This document shows positions 53,575-61,995 of a stretch of DNA of 64,000 nt, one piece after another. Origin of the DNA: Alkalihalophilus marmarensis DSM 21297 (lineage in GTDB: Bacteria; Bacillota; Bacilli; Bacillales; Bacillaceae_D); NCBI RefSeq assembly GCF_000474275.2, contig NZ_ATAE01000020.1, positions 1 through 64,000 of the forward strand, read 5' to 3'. Within the stretch, counting starts at the first letter, position 1; each line of letters starts with the position of its first letter. The position numbers were made by a program, and so were the translations under genes. The notes below the pieces were generated by a model. The model saw nothing but the letters and a program-made list of their open reading frames with translations. It did no database searches and was not told where the DNA came from.

Positions 53575-54262
53575 CTAGCATATCCCCCTTTCGCTTTTGC
53601 TTAAGTGGCCTTCCCACTAGAATTTCTTTAACCTCCTCAACACTTTCCGCTAGATACATAGGATGACACGCCGTTAACTCTTCAAAGGATCCATAGCCAT
53701 ATGTCACAGCAATCGAGTCAATACCGATTTGATTTGCTCCAATCAAATCATGCTCCCTATCACCAATCATCACAAAGTCGTCTAGCTCACAATCAGGATA
53801 GCAATTCAGTATAAACTGAATAATTTCTGCTTTTGAAGATCTTGAACCATCTAATTGACTTCCTACAATGAGTTCAAAATAGTGATCAATTGCAAAATAT
53901 TTAAGGATCTTTTCTGCAAAAACGGTTGGCTTAGAAGTGGCCACTATCAATTTAATCCGCTGATCATTTAAAGTATGTAATAAGTGAGGAACATCTGCAT
54001 ACAACTCATTCTCATACATCCCCGCTCTCTTAAATCGTTCCCTGTAATAATCAATTGCCATTTGAGTTTGCCACTCGTTAAAACCGCAATATTCCGAAAA
54101 TGAAACATGTAGAGGGGGACCAATAAAAGGTTTAAGCTCTTCTTCATCGGGAACAGCTTTATTCATTTTCTCTAAAGCATACTGAACGGATTTAGTAATT
54201 CCTGCTTTAGGGTCTGACAGTGTGCCATCTAAATCGAATAAAACAATTTTATACGGATTCAT
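53555..54262 (-). CDS. HAD-family phosphatase (phosphoglycolate phosphatase-like)
   Basis: A 235-residue HAD hydrolase with motif I FDLDGTLSDPK, motif II ATSKPT, and motif IV MIGDREHDLIGA. This YjjG/Gph-like subgroup has a helical cap. TAGGAGG precedes the ATG. It is translationally linked to the second HAD gene downstream, but the two are not close copies. Confidence 0.88.
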   Translation of the reverse strand: MNPYKIVLFDLDGTLSDPKAGITKSVQYALEKMNKAVPDEEELKPFIGPPLHVSFSEYCGFNEWQTQMAIDYYRERFKRAGMYENELYADVPHLLHTLNDQRIKLIVATSKPTVFAEKILKYFAIDHYFELIVGSQLDGSRSSKAEIIQFILNCYPDCELDDFVMIGDREHDLIGANQIGIDSIAVTYGYGSFEELTACHPMYLAESVEEVKEILVGRPLKQKRKGDMLDESCPF

Positions 54263-54308
54263 AGGTACCTCCTATTTAAAATTCACACCTATATCTTACC
54301 ATTATTTA

Positions 54309-54968
54309 CTATCGAGAGAAGTTGAAATTAGAAGGATATTGTTCTAATTCACTTTGCTGTATATGTTGTTGGTTGTTGAGGACACGGGCAGCATCCATTT
54401 CTAAAAAATAAGTGGCTTTGCTGAGCTCATCATAAAAGAACGGAAGGAACTCCAAGTCTTTAAATAGATAAACCTCTATTTCTCTTTCACCATTACGATA
54501 CGCTTCAAAGATCCGGTGGTTTCCATTGATACAATAATACTTATTGTTAGTGAGATAATAACTTTGAATGATCATTACTGGATTTTTATGATTTGGTTTT
54601 ATTTTAGCTGGATCTCTATTGATATTACCTGGATCAACAGCATCAATTATATTTTTCGGCGAGACTTTTATTGGCGACATGCCTTTTTCTTTAATTAAGG
54701 AAGTCGCCAGGTCAATATCTAAAGCATACTCAAAAATACCTGATGGATAGTCTGCATAGAGAGAAAATGTTTCCTTGCCAATCGGATGAACAACCGGATA
54801 TACCTCGTTCAACTTTGATCTATTTAATAACTCTCTCCATTTAGAAGCAAGCTGCATACCGTAACTGGATGTCTTCTCCATCTCTTTAATTCGTAATTCA
54901 AAATGAAAAGAAGGGTTAAATTCACGAGACTGCCGCTCAAAGACTTCAATCCTATTTTGCAAGTCCAT
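54309..54968 (-). CDS. Hypothetical protein with a ParB-like HR motif
   Basis: A 219-residue soluble protein. I do not recognise the family as a whole. The middle (about residues 95-165) reads PIKVSPKNIID ... YCINGNHRIFEAYRNG, similar to the ParB/Srx fold, where a G-N-H-R motif binds nucleotide. The N-terminal part is helical. The start is ATG 54968, or TTG 54962, which is better spaced from GGGGG. No ParA or plasmid-type gene is near. Confidence 0.6.
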   Translation of the reverse strand: MDLQNRIEVFERQSREFNPSFHFELRIKEMEKTSSYGMQLASKWRELLNRSKLNEVYPVVHPIGKETFSLYADYPSGIFEYALDIDLATSLIKEKGMSPIKVSPKNIIDAVDPGNINRDPAKIKPNHKNPVMIIQSYYLTNNKYYCINGNHRIFEAYRNGEREIEVYLFKDLEFLPFFYDELSKATYFLEMDAARVLNNQQHIQQSELEQYPSNFNFSR

Positions 54969-54999
54969 TCCCCCTTATTACTAGTGTAAGAAAGTTGAA

Positions 55000-55677
55000 T
55001 TACTCTTCCTCTTCGTTCTCAATCATAACTTTACCTTGTTCTTTTCTAAAAAAGAACCTGCCCATCCCTTCTACACTCACTTCCAAGGGAAAGAAATGTG
55101 CTTCTTTATCGGTGAAAAACCAGCGCCTGCCTTCTTTAACGATAATAAACAGGCCGTGCTCATCCCCTGTTGGTGTTAAAGCCTCGCTGTCCTCTTTCCA
55201 ATTCGGGATACCAATTTCATTCAGCTTCCTTACAAACGGTACAACCTCATCAACAACAATTCCGATCTCACTGACATAAAGAAAGTCCTCAATCGAGAAG
55301 GGATGATCCACTTCATTTTCTAAATCATGCCTGGCAATGAATTCTACAATGTTACCCGATGGATCTTCGAAATAGAGTGCTTGAGCATTCCAGCTCTCAA
55401 AAAACACCTCATCGGCTCCATTCTCGTAATTTAATTCTACTTTTGATTTCAGCCAAGACTTTGCTTCTTGAAATGTGTTTGAGGGAATATTTACAGCAAA
55501 GTGATAAACAGGGTTTTCCTTAGGATCAGCTTGCTTAAACGTAACTGCACTAGTGCCTATTTGTATAACAAAGCTAGTTCGATCTTCATTTAGTAATGGA
55601 AGTTCAAGTACTTCTGAGTAGAATTGTTTTAACTCCCCTAGATTGTTTGTCATTAATGTAAGATTAGTGAATTTCAT
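55000..55677 (-). CDS. VOC/glyoxalase-superfamily protein
   Basis: A 225-residue protein made of two VOC modules: residues 1-120 (FTNLTLMTNNLGELKQFYSEVL ... LYFEDPSGNIVEFI) and a second, less conserved one (YVSEIGIVVDEVVPFVRKL onward). Proteins of this fold isomerise, cleave or sequester small molecules, including antibiotics. No specific substrate can be assigned. GGAGGCAGACTAA precedes the ATG. Confidence 0.85.
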   Translation of the reverse strand: MKFTNLTLMTNNLGELKQFYSEVLELPLLNEDRTSFVIQIGTSAVTFKQADPKENPVYHFAVNIPSNTFQEAKSWLKSKVELNYENGADEVFFESWNAQALYFEDPSGNIVEFIARHDLENEVDHPFSIEDFLYVSEIGIVVDEVVPFVRKLNEIGIPNWKEDSEALTPTGDEHGLFIIVKEGRRWFFTDKEAHFFPLEVSVEGMGRFFFRKEQGKVMIENEEEE

Positions 55678-55833
55678 TTAGTCTGCCTCCATTGCATTGT
55701 ATAAAGTTTGGCTATTTTTTTTAATTAAGCCCTCTTGTTACAGCATATATTCTTTTGTGGTGACTAAACACGTCGGAAGGTTGTAAATTCTCTACAACTT
55801 TAGATGTAGAAAGTTTACTGCGTAAGGTGAACT

Positions 55834-55865
55834 AAAGCGTTGTTTCCACTTTAAAACAGCGCTTT
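55834..55865 (-). terminator. Hairpin at the end of the APH-fold kinase gene
   Basis: A 12-bp stem with one G-T pair, AAAGCGTTGTTT (55834-55845) with AAACAGCGCTTT (55854-55865), overlaps the kinase stop codon. The T run is short, so termination is likely but not certain. The rest of the gap 55678-55863 shows no gene. Confidence 0.5.
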
Positions 55866-56619
55866 ACTCTAGATTAATATGATATTCAATGCACTTTATT
55901 AGCCATTCAGCTTCTGCAGCTGAGACATTTTCAGACAGCCTTGCAGCGGCAAGAATCGGAATCCATCTTAATATATCCTCCTTAGCAAACCCGCTTTTTT
56001 GACAATACAGCTGCAGGTACAATTCCGCTAATCCTTCATAGAGAGGTTGGTATAATAAGTAGGTTCTGCAAACGTCAGCCAAAATGTCTCCAGAACTTGC
56101 ATCTACCCAATCAATGATTGAAACACGATCATCCTCTGTGACTATTAAGTTAAATAAATGAAAATCTCCGTGACATAGTTTCTCTTCATATTTCACCATT
56201 AATAGTTTTTGAAGCAGATAAGATCTTTTTTTCTGATGTAATTGATTCGCTGCTTTTATTTGCCTAGTTAATTTCGCTTTCATTGACTCAAGAGTAACCG
56301 TATTCACACTATGTATCCTCTGTTGGACATCTATCGAAAGGTTGATATAGTCTTCTGCATGCTCTATATTCTCCATTAGCAGCTCACCCATTGTTTTACC
56401 TTTTATATACTCCATCACAATGGCTTGCTTCTCATTAATCCGGGTAACATCAAACACTTCAGGTACAAAGAGCCCCGCCTCGTAAGCATGCCTTTGCTTA
56501 TTTGCTTCATAACCTGCTTCTGTAGGAGGCAAGTAATCCTTGAAAATCTTTATGATCCTTCCATCTATCAGATAGATCTTTGCTGTATTACCACTTGCAA
56601 TCGGTGTACCTAATATCAC
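55864..56619 (-). CDS. Phosphotransferase of the APH/choline kinase fold
   Basis: A 251-residue small-molecule kinase. The catalytic loop is LCHGDFHLFNLIV and the metal site IIDWVDAS, as in aminoglycoside and homoserine/choline kinases; an N-lobe lysine is in RIIKIFKD. Substrate unknown; antibiotics, sugars or nucleosides are possible. GAGGAGG precedes a GTG start. Confidence 0.85.
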   Translation of the reverse strand: MILGTPIASGNTAKIYLIDGRIIKIFKDYLPPTEAGYEANKQRHAYEAGLFVPEVFDVTRINEKQAIVMEYIKGKTMGELLMENIEHAEDYINLSIDVQQRIHSVNTVTLESMKAKLTRQIKAANQLHQKKRSYLLQKLLMVKYEEKLCHGDFHLFNLIVTEDDRVSIIDWVDASSGDILADVCRTYLLYQPLYEGLAELYLQLYCQKSGFAKEDILRWIPILAAARLSENVSAAEAEWLIKCIEYHINLE

Positions 56620-56638
56620 TTAAATCCTCCTCTATTTC

Positions 56639-56848
56639 TCAACGATTCCTTCTTTCCATGCCCGAATTCTTACGGTTAAGTAACACCCCGAGGATCACTA
56701 GGGTTAAGAAGAATAAGGCTAGCACGACAAAGAATACAGCAAAAGCTAATTCTTGATTACTGTAGTTTCTAAATGCATAAAGTGCCATGGTCATCGCACT
56801 AATAAGTAATGAGAACAAGATCAGAGGACGAAAGTAACTAGTCTTCAC
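56639..56848 (-). CDS. Small two-helix membrane protein
   Basis: A 69-residue protein with two hydrophobic segments (about residues 8-26 and 34-57) and a basic tail RKNSGMERRNR. AAGGAG eight bases before a GTG gives the start. It follows a broken GNAT gene by 12 bases and precedes the APH-fold gene. Function unknown. Confidence 0.68.
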   Translation of the reverse strand: MKTSYFRPLILFSLLISAMTMALYAFRNYSNQELAFAVFFVVLALFFLTLVILGVLLNRKNSGMERRNR

Positions 56849-56860
56849 TTTATCTACTCC

Positions 56861-57010
56861 TTACGCTGCTTCTTCAAATCTTTTTTCAACCTTAATAAAG
56901 TCACAATTTTTTTCAACAGCTATGGTCTCTATTTCTTCTAATAATGATGTACCATAGCCCGAGCCTCGGAATTGAAAAGCTCGTATGATACATCTTTTAG
57001 ATTCGAGCAA
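56861..57010 (-). pseudogene. Truncated GNAT acetyltransferase remnant
   Basis: A 49-codon frame, first codon TTG at 57010, encodes CIIRAFQFRGSGYGTSLLEE, the acetyl-CoA loop region of a GNAT protein, then EIETIAVEKNCDFIKVEKRF. The whole N-terminal half and the C-terminal strand are missing, and a stop codon precedes the TTG. The cofactor loop is well preserved, so the loss is not ancient. Confidence 0.7.
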
Positions 57011-57033
57011 TTAGTGTCATCCTCTTAAACATA

Positions 57034-57822
57034 TTAAGCTAAGCTAAAATCAACAATGGATACCTGTGCAGCCGTCTCATAGCCTAAATCTTTATATAAC
57101 CGGATAGCTGGAAGATTATCTCCCAACACACCTAGATAAATATCAGAGGTTAACTCTATACCTAGATGCGTTAACTCACTTGTCAGCTTCTTGCCTAGAC
57201 CTCTGCCTCTGTACTCTGGATGCGTATAAATATTTCCGAGCTCGACATATGATCGGTCATAGAAATGAAATCCCCCGGCTGCAATAAATTGATTTTCTTC
57301 TTTCACACCATAAAAAGGACAGCGAATTAATTCCTCGCTCATAAAGAATTTCATTCCTCCCTCATGTAAAAACCTAGTTATATTTTGGAATTCCTCTTCA
57401 ATCACACGTTTACTTATAGTAGAGTCCAATAGGTTAGACTCGTCTACATGTTTCATTGACAGAAAAGTCTGTGGTGGATTTTTAAGGAGATTATGAGCTT
57501 CAAAGAGTTCAAGTTCCTTTGTACCAAGGATGGTTCCACAGATTATCTTATGATCTAACTCTGTGACCTCTCTAGTAAAAGTCATCAGTTCTGGTACATA
57601 GACTTCGTTTACATTAACACAGTAAAATGAAAAAGCAGGGAATGGGAAGTTACTTATGTAGCCTAAAACAGCTGTCAAATGCCCCTCGACATATTGACCA
57701 ATAAATAATGCACTATCTCTTCGCTGTGTTAAATAGCTGAAAAAAAGCAGGTTCTTCTCTTTATTTATTTGTTGGATCAATTGATTAATCGTTTCTTCTG
57801 CAAGGAGCTCATGTGTTACCAT
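57034..57822 (-). CDS. GNAT acetyltransferase with N-terminal extension
   Basis: A 262-residue protein. The C-terminal GNAT domain (about residues 140-255) has YVELGNIYTHPEYRGRGLGKKLTSEL and AIRLYKDLGYETA. The first 130 residues are related in fold to a degenerate GNAT half, making a two-lobed enzyme of the FR47-like kind. Acceptor unknown. GGAGATGAAAGACG precedes the ATG. Confidence 0.83.
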   Translation of the reverse strand: MVTHELLAEETINQLIQQINKEKNLLFFSYLTQRRDSALFIGQYVEGHLTAVLGYISNFPFPAFSFYCVNVNEVYVPELMTFTREVTELDHKIICGTILGTKELELFEAHNLLKNPPQTFLSMKHVDESNLLDSTISKRVIEEEFQNITRFLHEGGMKFFMSEELIRCPFYGVKEENQFIAAGGFHFYDRSYVELGNIYTHPEYRGRGLGKKLTSELTHLGIELTSDIYLGVLGDNLPAIRLYKDLGYETAAQVSIVDFSLA

Positions 57823-57838
57823 TCGTCTTTCATCTCCA

Positions 57839-58378
57839 TTATTGATCTCGGTATTTTTCCATCAGTTCTCTCTTAAATTCTTCTGATTTTCCTTTTGGAA
57901 TACTCAGGCTGCTCCAATCGCTTCCCTTAATTTGTTTGGCTATGTATACGATTTGCCCAATATGATAGGAATAGTGGGATAACTGCCTTTCGATTGCTTC
58001 TATAACAAGATGACCTTCTCCGCGGATGTATACCGTCTTTAATAAATCATCTTCTTTTAAATGTGTAATTGAATTAAGCATGATAGCCCATCCATTATCC
58101 CAATATTCGATCAATTCCACTTTTGAATATGTAGTCACTGTAAATTCTTCATCACGGTTACGCCATTCCTTCTCCCCATCTGAGGTCAAAAAATCTGTCC
58201 ATCTTGAAACCATATTCCCACTGATATGCTTGATGATTACCGCTATACTATTCGATTCATCGTTTAACGACCATAGCAGCTCTTCATCCGATAATTGCTC
58301 TAACGTTTTGTCACCCAGATCTTTCACACTTTGAAAACGTGCATTGACAACTCTTATGTATTCTTCACTAATGTTCAT
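57839..58378 (-). CDS. DinB-fold protein, DUF1572-like
   Basis: A 179-residue helical protein of the DinB superfamily. Metal ligands are suggested by IIKHISGNM, SHYSYHIGQIVYIAK and HLVIEAIERQLSH. The IPKGKSEEFKRELMEKY tail is typical of the DUF1572 group. Function not established. AGGGGG precedes the ATG; it lies 16 bases upstream of the GNAT gene. Confidence 0.82.
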   Translation of the reverse strand: MNISEEYIRVVNARFQSVKDLGDKTLEQLSDEELLWSLNDESNSIAVIIKHISGNMVSRWTDFLTSDGEKEWRNRDEEFTVTTYSKVELIEYWDNGWAIMLNSITHLKEDDLLKTVYIRGEGHLVIEAIERQLSHYSYHIGQIVYIAKQIKGSDWSSLSIPKGKSEEFKRELMEKYRDQ

Positions 58379-58407
58379 TTAGACCCCCTAGATAACATAG
58401 ACATCCT

Positions 58408-58863
58408 CTAACTTCGAGGCGACAACACTTCCATTAACCCTACAATATAATAGGCGTATTGCTGGGTATGAAGGGAATGCAGCTCCTGTTCTTTATCAAA
58501 TCTAAATAACTCCTGTGGTGATTTTAGTGAATCTGCATAATGTAGATAGACGCTGTAATCAACAAAGGAGGCAAAATATGTTGATTGAATTTCATTAAAT
58601 TGTTCCTCTGAAAGGGAGGCTGCGGTATATAAGTAGGTCTGATAACTTCCGCTTTGTAAAACGTTACGTGTATCTGTTTTTAACATCACTTCTGTGTATT
58701 CTTCTTCGTTTAAATACTCTTTAGCCTGATCTACTAAGATAAGTTGTTCTTCTGATAACATTCCGGCGTTAAATGCTTTTTCCGTTTGTTGATCACAGCC
58801 TGAAAAAAAACACATACTAACAGCCAACCCTACAAAGACGGCGACATATTTCAATACGCCCAT
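58408..58863 (-). CDS. Predicted lipoprotein
   Basis: A 151-residue secreted protein with a signal peptide and a lipobox at Cys23 (FFSGC). The mature region is helical and acidic (SEEQLILVDQAKEYLNEEEY). No family recognised. GGGAGGTGAGG precedes the ATG. Confidence 0.7.
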   Translation of the reverse strand: MGVLKYVAVFVGLAVSMCFFSGCDQQTEKAFNAGMLSEEQLILVDQAKEYLNEEEYTEVMLKTDTRNVLQSGSYQTYLYTAASLSEEQFNEIQSTYFASFVDYSVYLHYADSLKSPQELFRFDKEQELHSLHTQQYAYYIVGLMEVLSPRS

Positions 58864-58899
58864 ACCCTCACCTCCCTGACTAGTGATAACATTAATGAA

Positions 58900-59079
58900 C
58901 TATGGAGTATGTTTTTCTTTCCCTCCTCTAATTATAAGAGCTCCTGAACTTAGAATGGCGATACCTGCTATATTCATAATGATGTTTCCAAAGGTACCAA
59001 AGCTATTAACAGTCAAACTCAATAAGAAAGCTCCAATTAGAATAATTGGTATGCCAAAAAGGAAGTTCACCACTCGCAC
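58900..59079 (-). CDS. Small two-helix membrane protein
   Basis: A 59-residue frame from GTG 59079 (an in-frame GTG lies two codons later), with helices at about residues 4-22 and 30-50 and the basic end RGGKEKHTP. AAAGGATGGGGA lies upstream. It fills the gap between the lipoprotein gene and the next membrane protein on the same strand. Function unknown; the exact start is uncertain. Confidence 0.65.
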   Translation of the reverse strand: MRVVNFLFGIPIILIGAFLLSLTVNSFGTFGNIIMNIAGIAILSSGALIIRGGKEKHTP

Positions 59080-59140
59080 TCTTTCCCCATCCTTTCATAC
59101 GAGCTGCTAGATAAAAAGTTCCCAACTATTTCTCGTTTTT

Positions 59141-59596
59141 TCATCTAGACTCAACCTTTAATTCCCTTCCCCCGCTTTCTCCTTTTAAAAGCAGTGATCC
59201 TGAAATCACCTGCATGATCGGTGGAATGACAGTAAAGCAGGATGCAGCCGCTGCAAACATAAAGAGACTGCCAGACATTTTGCTGTTTTTAGTTAATATG
59301 AATAAGCTCACTATAGTTAAAGCGACAGAAAGGATTAGCGCTCCAATCGGCAGGTACATATATTGATTTATGTAGTGCAAAGTATCTGTTGCAAATTCAT
59401 CTGGCTGGATTTGCAAGGTCCCAGATAAGGTATCGCGCTGTACTTTAGGATCCATCTGATACAAGTCAATCACCACAGAACGTATACCTTGATGTTGTTC
59501 TAACGGTCCAATCGAAAGCAAAAAAACGATGCCACCAACTAACAGTCCTAACGAAATCACTGAGATAAAACGGATCATCATGTGTTTCTTATTCAT
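59141..59596 (-). CDS. Four-helix membrane protein
   Basis: A 151-residue protein: helix 1 (about 8-30), an extracellular loop of about 50 polar residues with TDTLHYINQYMYLP, then helices at about 80-102, 108-126 and 128-138. Its layout recalls small DUF4064-type proteins, but I cannot assign a family. AGGTGATGAG precedes the ATG. Confidence 0.6.
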   Translation of the reverse strand: MNKKHMMIRFISVISLGLLVGGIVFLLSIGPLEQHQGIRSVVIDLYQMDPKVQRDTLSGTLQIQPDEFATDTLHYINQYMYLPIGALILSVALTIVSLFILTKNSKMSGSLFMFAAAASCFTVIPPIMQVISGSLLLKGESGGRELKVESR

Positions 59597-59609
59597 CTCA
59601 TCACCTAAT

Positions 59610-59897
59610 TTACTGTTTATTTTTGTATGTATGAACTGTGAAACCTTGTACGAGAAATGTGATTAAAATAAGAATCCACATCAAATCACGGTACGTTTCA
59701 AACGAATAATTTATGAATGAGTGGGTGACTTCAATCAACAGCCACCCAATCGGCATAATTGGTAGAGCTGCCTTATAAGAATGATTGAGGATTTTATGCC
59801 CTCGTTCACTTTTCCCTTCACCGCTTCTTATAAAGGTGAAAAGAACATACAAAGCATAGAAAAAGAATGGTAATAATAGTGCTCCTATAATCTTCAT
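59610..59897 (-). CDS. Small membrane protein
   Basis: A 95-residue protein with three hydrophobic segments (about residues 2-20, 42-58 and 68-86) and a basic loop (RSGEGKSERGHK). GGGAGG six bases before the ATG at 59897 gives the start; the frame also has a TTG two codons earlier. It follows the AAA ATPase gene by 16 bases. Function unknown. Confidence 0.65.
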   Translation of the reverse strand: MKIIGALLLPFFFYALYVLFTFIRSGEGKSERGHKILNHSYKAALPIMPIGWLLIEVTHSFINYSFETYRDLMWILILITFLVQGFTVHTYKNKQ

Positions 59898-59913
59898 TAT
59901 CAACCTCCCAAAA

Positions 59914-60645
59914 CTATTCTAATGAATCGTCTTTAAAAAGCTCTTCTAGCATACGTTCTCTATTTTGCAAAAATGATTTCGTGATGAGATAATGATCGGT
60001 CGTCTCATACTCTACTTTCTCCATGCGATCTTGATCAAAGCTAAAGATGTCAGCTCTTGGATATCCTAATAAAATCGGTGAATGAGTGGCGATAATGAAT
60101 TGAGCATTTCCTGATGAAGCTAAGTCATGAATGATTCTCAAAAATGTCAGCTGTCGTTGCGGCGACAATGCTGCCTCGGGCTCATCAAGTAAATAAATCG
60201 CTTTCCCATTAAAACGATTTAAAAATAAAGATAAGAATGATTCCCCGTGTGATTGCTCATGAAGAGACCTGCCTCCATATGCTTGAAAGCCCGTCGTATC
60301 TACTTCATCAATATGAGTGGCAAAATGATAAAACGATTCCGCGCGAAGAAAAAAGCCGTTCGTCGTTTTCGGCATCCAAGACAACCTGATATACTCCCCA
60401 AGCGCAGATTCTGAAGCATGCGTCTCATAAAGATTATTCCGGCTGCCGCCCGCTGTATTAAATTCACATTTATCCGCAATCGCTTCTAATAACGTCGATT
60501 TACCAGATCCATTTTCCCCCACAAAGAACGTCACATTCTTGTCTAACTCTATCTCCTCAAGATTCTTAATAGCAGGAATCGTAAAAGGAAAAGCTGTGAA
60601 AGTGGGAATATCTTCACGAAGAAGGGTTATTCTTTTTAGAAACAT
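59914..60645 (-). CDS. AAA/ABC-type ATPase
   Basis: A 243-residue soluble ATPase of the AAA_21/AAA_23 group, with Walker A VGENGSGKST, Walker B AIYLLDEPEAAL and the switch IIATHSPILL. GESFLSLF occupies the signature region. It is not part of a transporter. Such proteins resemble RecF/SbcC heads and the OLD-type ATPases; a role in DNA or RNA-related defence is possible but no nuclease partner is adjacent. AGGTG before the ATG at 60645 is the chosen start. Confidence 0.82.
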   Translation of the reverse strand: MFLKRITLLREDIPTFTAFPFTIPAIKNLEEIELDKNVTFFVGENGSGKSTLLEAIADKCEFNTAGGSRNNLYETHASESALGEYIRLSWMPKTTNGFFLRAESFYHFATHIDEVDTTGFQAYGGRSLHEQSHGESFLSLFLNRFNGKAIYLLDEPEAALSPQRQLTFLRIIHDLASSGNAQFIIATHSPILLGYPRADIFSFDQDRMEKVEYETTDHYLITKSFLQNRERMLEELFKDDSLE

Positions 60646-60674
60646 GTGCATCACCTTCACCTTTAACTATTTAA

Positions 60675-61382
60675 TTAAAATAAACCTCTGAAAAACTGTT
60701 GAATCTGGTTACCCCATATATTGACGTAATACATCTTATTAAAGAAAATCGTTACACCTAATATAATCATGATCACGCCGCCAATTTTCATTAAACCGGC
60801 TGAGTACTTGGTAAGAAAACGAACTTTTCCAATTGCAAATCCCATCGCTATAAAAGGAACCGAAAAACCGAGGGAAAAGGCTGTTACATTGATAAATGCA
60901 CCTGCCGGGTTGGCAACAGATGAGTACATAATTGCACTGAAGATCGGCCCAATACAAGCCGTCCATCCTGCTGAAAAGATCAATCCGATTAAAAAGGTAT
61001 TGATGTAGGAGACTTTTTTAGGACGATACTTCATTCTCCATTCAGACATCAGTAATTTCGGCTCGATCACTCCAACTAAAAAAAGCCCTACTAATACAAG
61101 AAAAATACCACCGAGCTGCTGGATTAACATTTGATTTTCAATAAACAGCCTGCCAAACAGACTTGCTGAAAAGCCAAGGACATAATAAATGATTGAAAAT
61201 CCTACGCAAAACAAACTTGAGTGCGTAAGGGTGATTTTCCAAAGTTTCTTATTTGTTTTCAATTCGTGCACCGAGACTCCGGTGATATAAGATATAAAAG
61301 ATGGATATAAAGGCAGTGTACAGGGCGATAGAAAGGCTAAGACCCCTGCTGCAAACGCTAAATAAATCGTAATCTCTTCCAT
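60675..61382 (-). CDS. ccdA: Cytochrome c biogenesis thiol transporter
   Basis: A 235-residue, six-helix CcdA/DsbD-beta protein. It passes reducing equivalents across the membrane to extracytoplasmic thiol reductases. The redox cysteines are in FLSPCTLPLYPSF and SAGWTACIGPIFSA. GAGAGGAAG precedes the ATG. No ResA or thioredoxin-like partner is in view, so it may be a second copy. Confidence 0.9.
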   Translation of the reverse strand: MEEITIYLAFAAGVLAFLSPCTLPLYPSFISYITGVSVHELKTNKKLWKITLTHSSLFCVGFSIIYYVLGFSASLFGRLFIENQMLIQQLGGIFLVLVGLFLVGVIEPKLLMSEWRMKYRPKKVSYINTFLIGLIFSAGWTACIGPIFSAIMYSSVANPAGAFINVTAFSLGFSVPFIAMGFAIGKVRFLTKYSAGLMKIGGVIMIILGVTIFFNKMYYVNIWGNQIQQFFRGLF

Positions 61383-61512
61383 ATTCCGCTTCCTCTCTTA
61401 TGTCGTCTTACAAGCTGATTAAATGATATCATCCAATTCAGTAAAAAAATGGAGAGGATATGGATATTTACTGACATTCTTTTACTTTATGTAGGTAATC
61501 TATACATTTATT

Positions 61513-61665
61513 TTATTGATCTCCATCTTTCCTATCAGTCTCATTTTGCTGCTTTAATAAGTTTATGATCTCTTCATTTTGCTCGTTCATCTTAGCTATT
61601 TTCTTCTCAATGGCAAATAACGTTGCCATTAGTAAAGCAAAGGCTATAAGTGCAAAAATAAACAT
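61513..61665 (-). CDS. Small membrane protein with coiled-coil tail
   Basis: A 50-residue protein: one helix (residues 2-18), then KKIAKMNEQNEEIINLLKQQ, a short coiled coil with heptad-like hydrophobics, and a polar end. AAAGGAGAG lies before the ATG. It lies 12 bases downstream of the next membrane protein gene in the same direction. Function unknown. Confidence 0.72.
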   Translation of the reverse strand: MFIFALIAFALLMATLFAIEKKIAKMNEQNEEIINLLKQQNETDRKDGDQ

Positions 61666-61677
61666 CTCATCTCTCCT

Positions 61678-61980
61678 TTATAATTGAAAAAGGATCGGTC
61701 CGAGACCGTCTCCTTCCACTGATAAATAAATATATACAGTAAAAAGGATGATAAACAAAGAGGTAACAACCGCTCCTAGCGAACTAATAGTCAGCCATAA
61801 GGAGTCTGGATAAGCTTTTCGAATCGCTTTCATTCCTGAGACTAGACTGACAGAAATTAATAATAGACAGGTGGTAAAGCCAATAACTGGATTTAAATAA
61901 GAAAGACTCCCGCTTAAGAAAAGAACAAAAAAAGTCGTCTGCAATAATAAGCTTAGGATTACGAAATGGTATGTTTGCAT
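61678..61980 (-). CDS. Small three-helix membrane protein
   Basis: A 100-residue protein with hydrophobic segments at about 5-25, 28-48 and 68-90. The start is ATG 61980 (nine bases after AAAGG); an ATG three codons earlier abuts the ribosome site. It follows the duplicated pair and may share their transcript. No family recognised. Confidence 0.68.
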   Translation of the reverse strand: MQTYHFVILSLLLQTTFFVLFLSGSLSYLNPVIGFTTCLLLISVSLVSGMKAIRKAYPDSLWLTISSLGAVVTSLFIILFTVYIYLSVEGDGLGPILFQL

Positions 61981-61995
61981 GGTCAACATCCTTTG

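Noticed and set aside
44165-58378. Chromosomal integron
   Set aside because: No integrase and no repeated attC-like sites between the cassettes were seen, and many genes overlap their neighbours.
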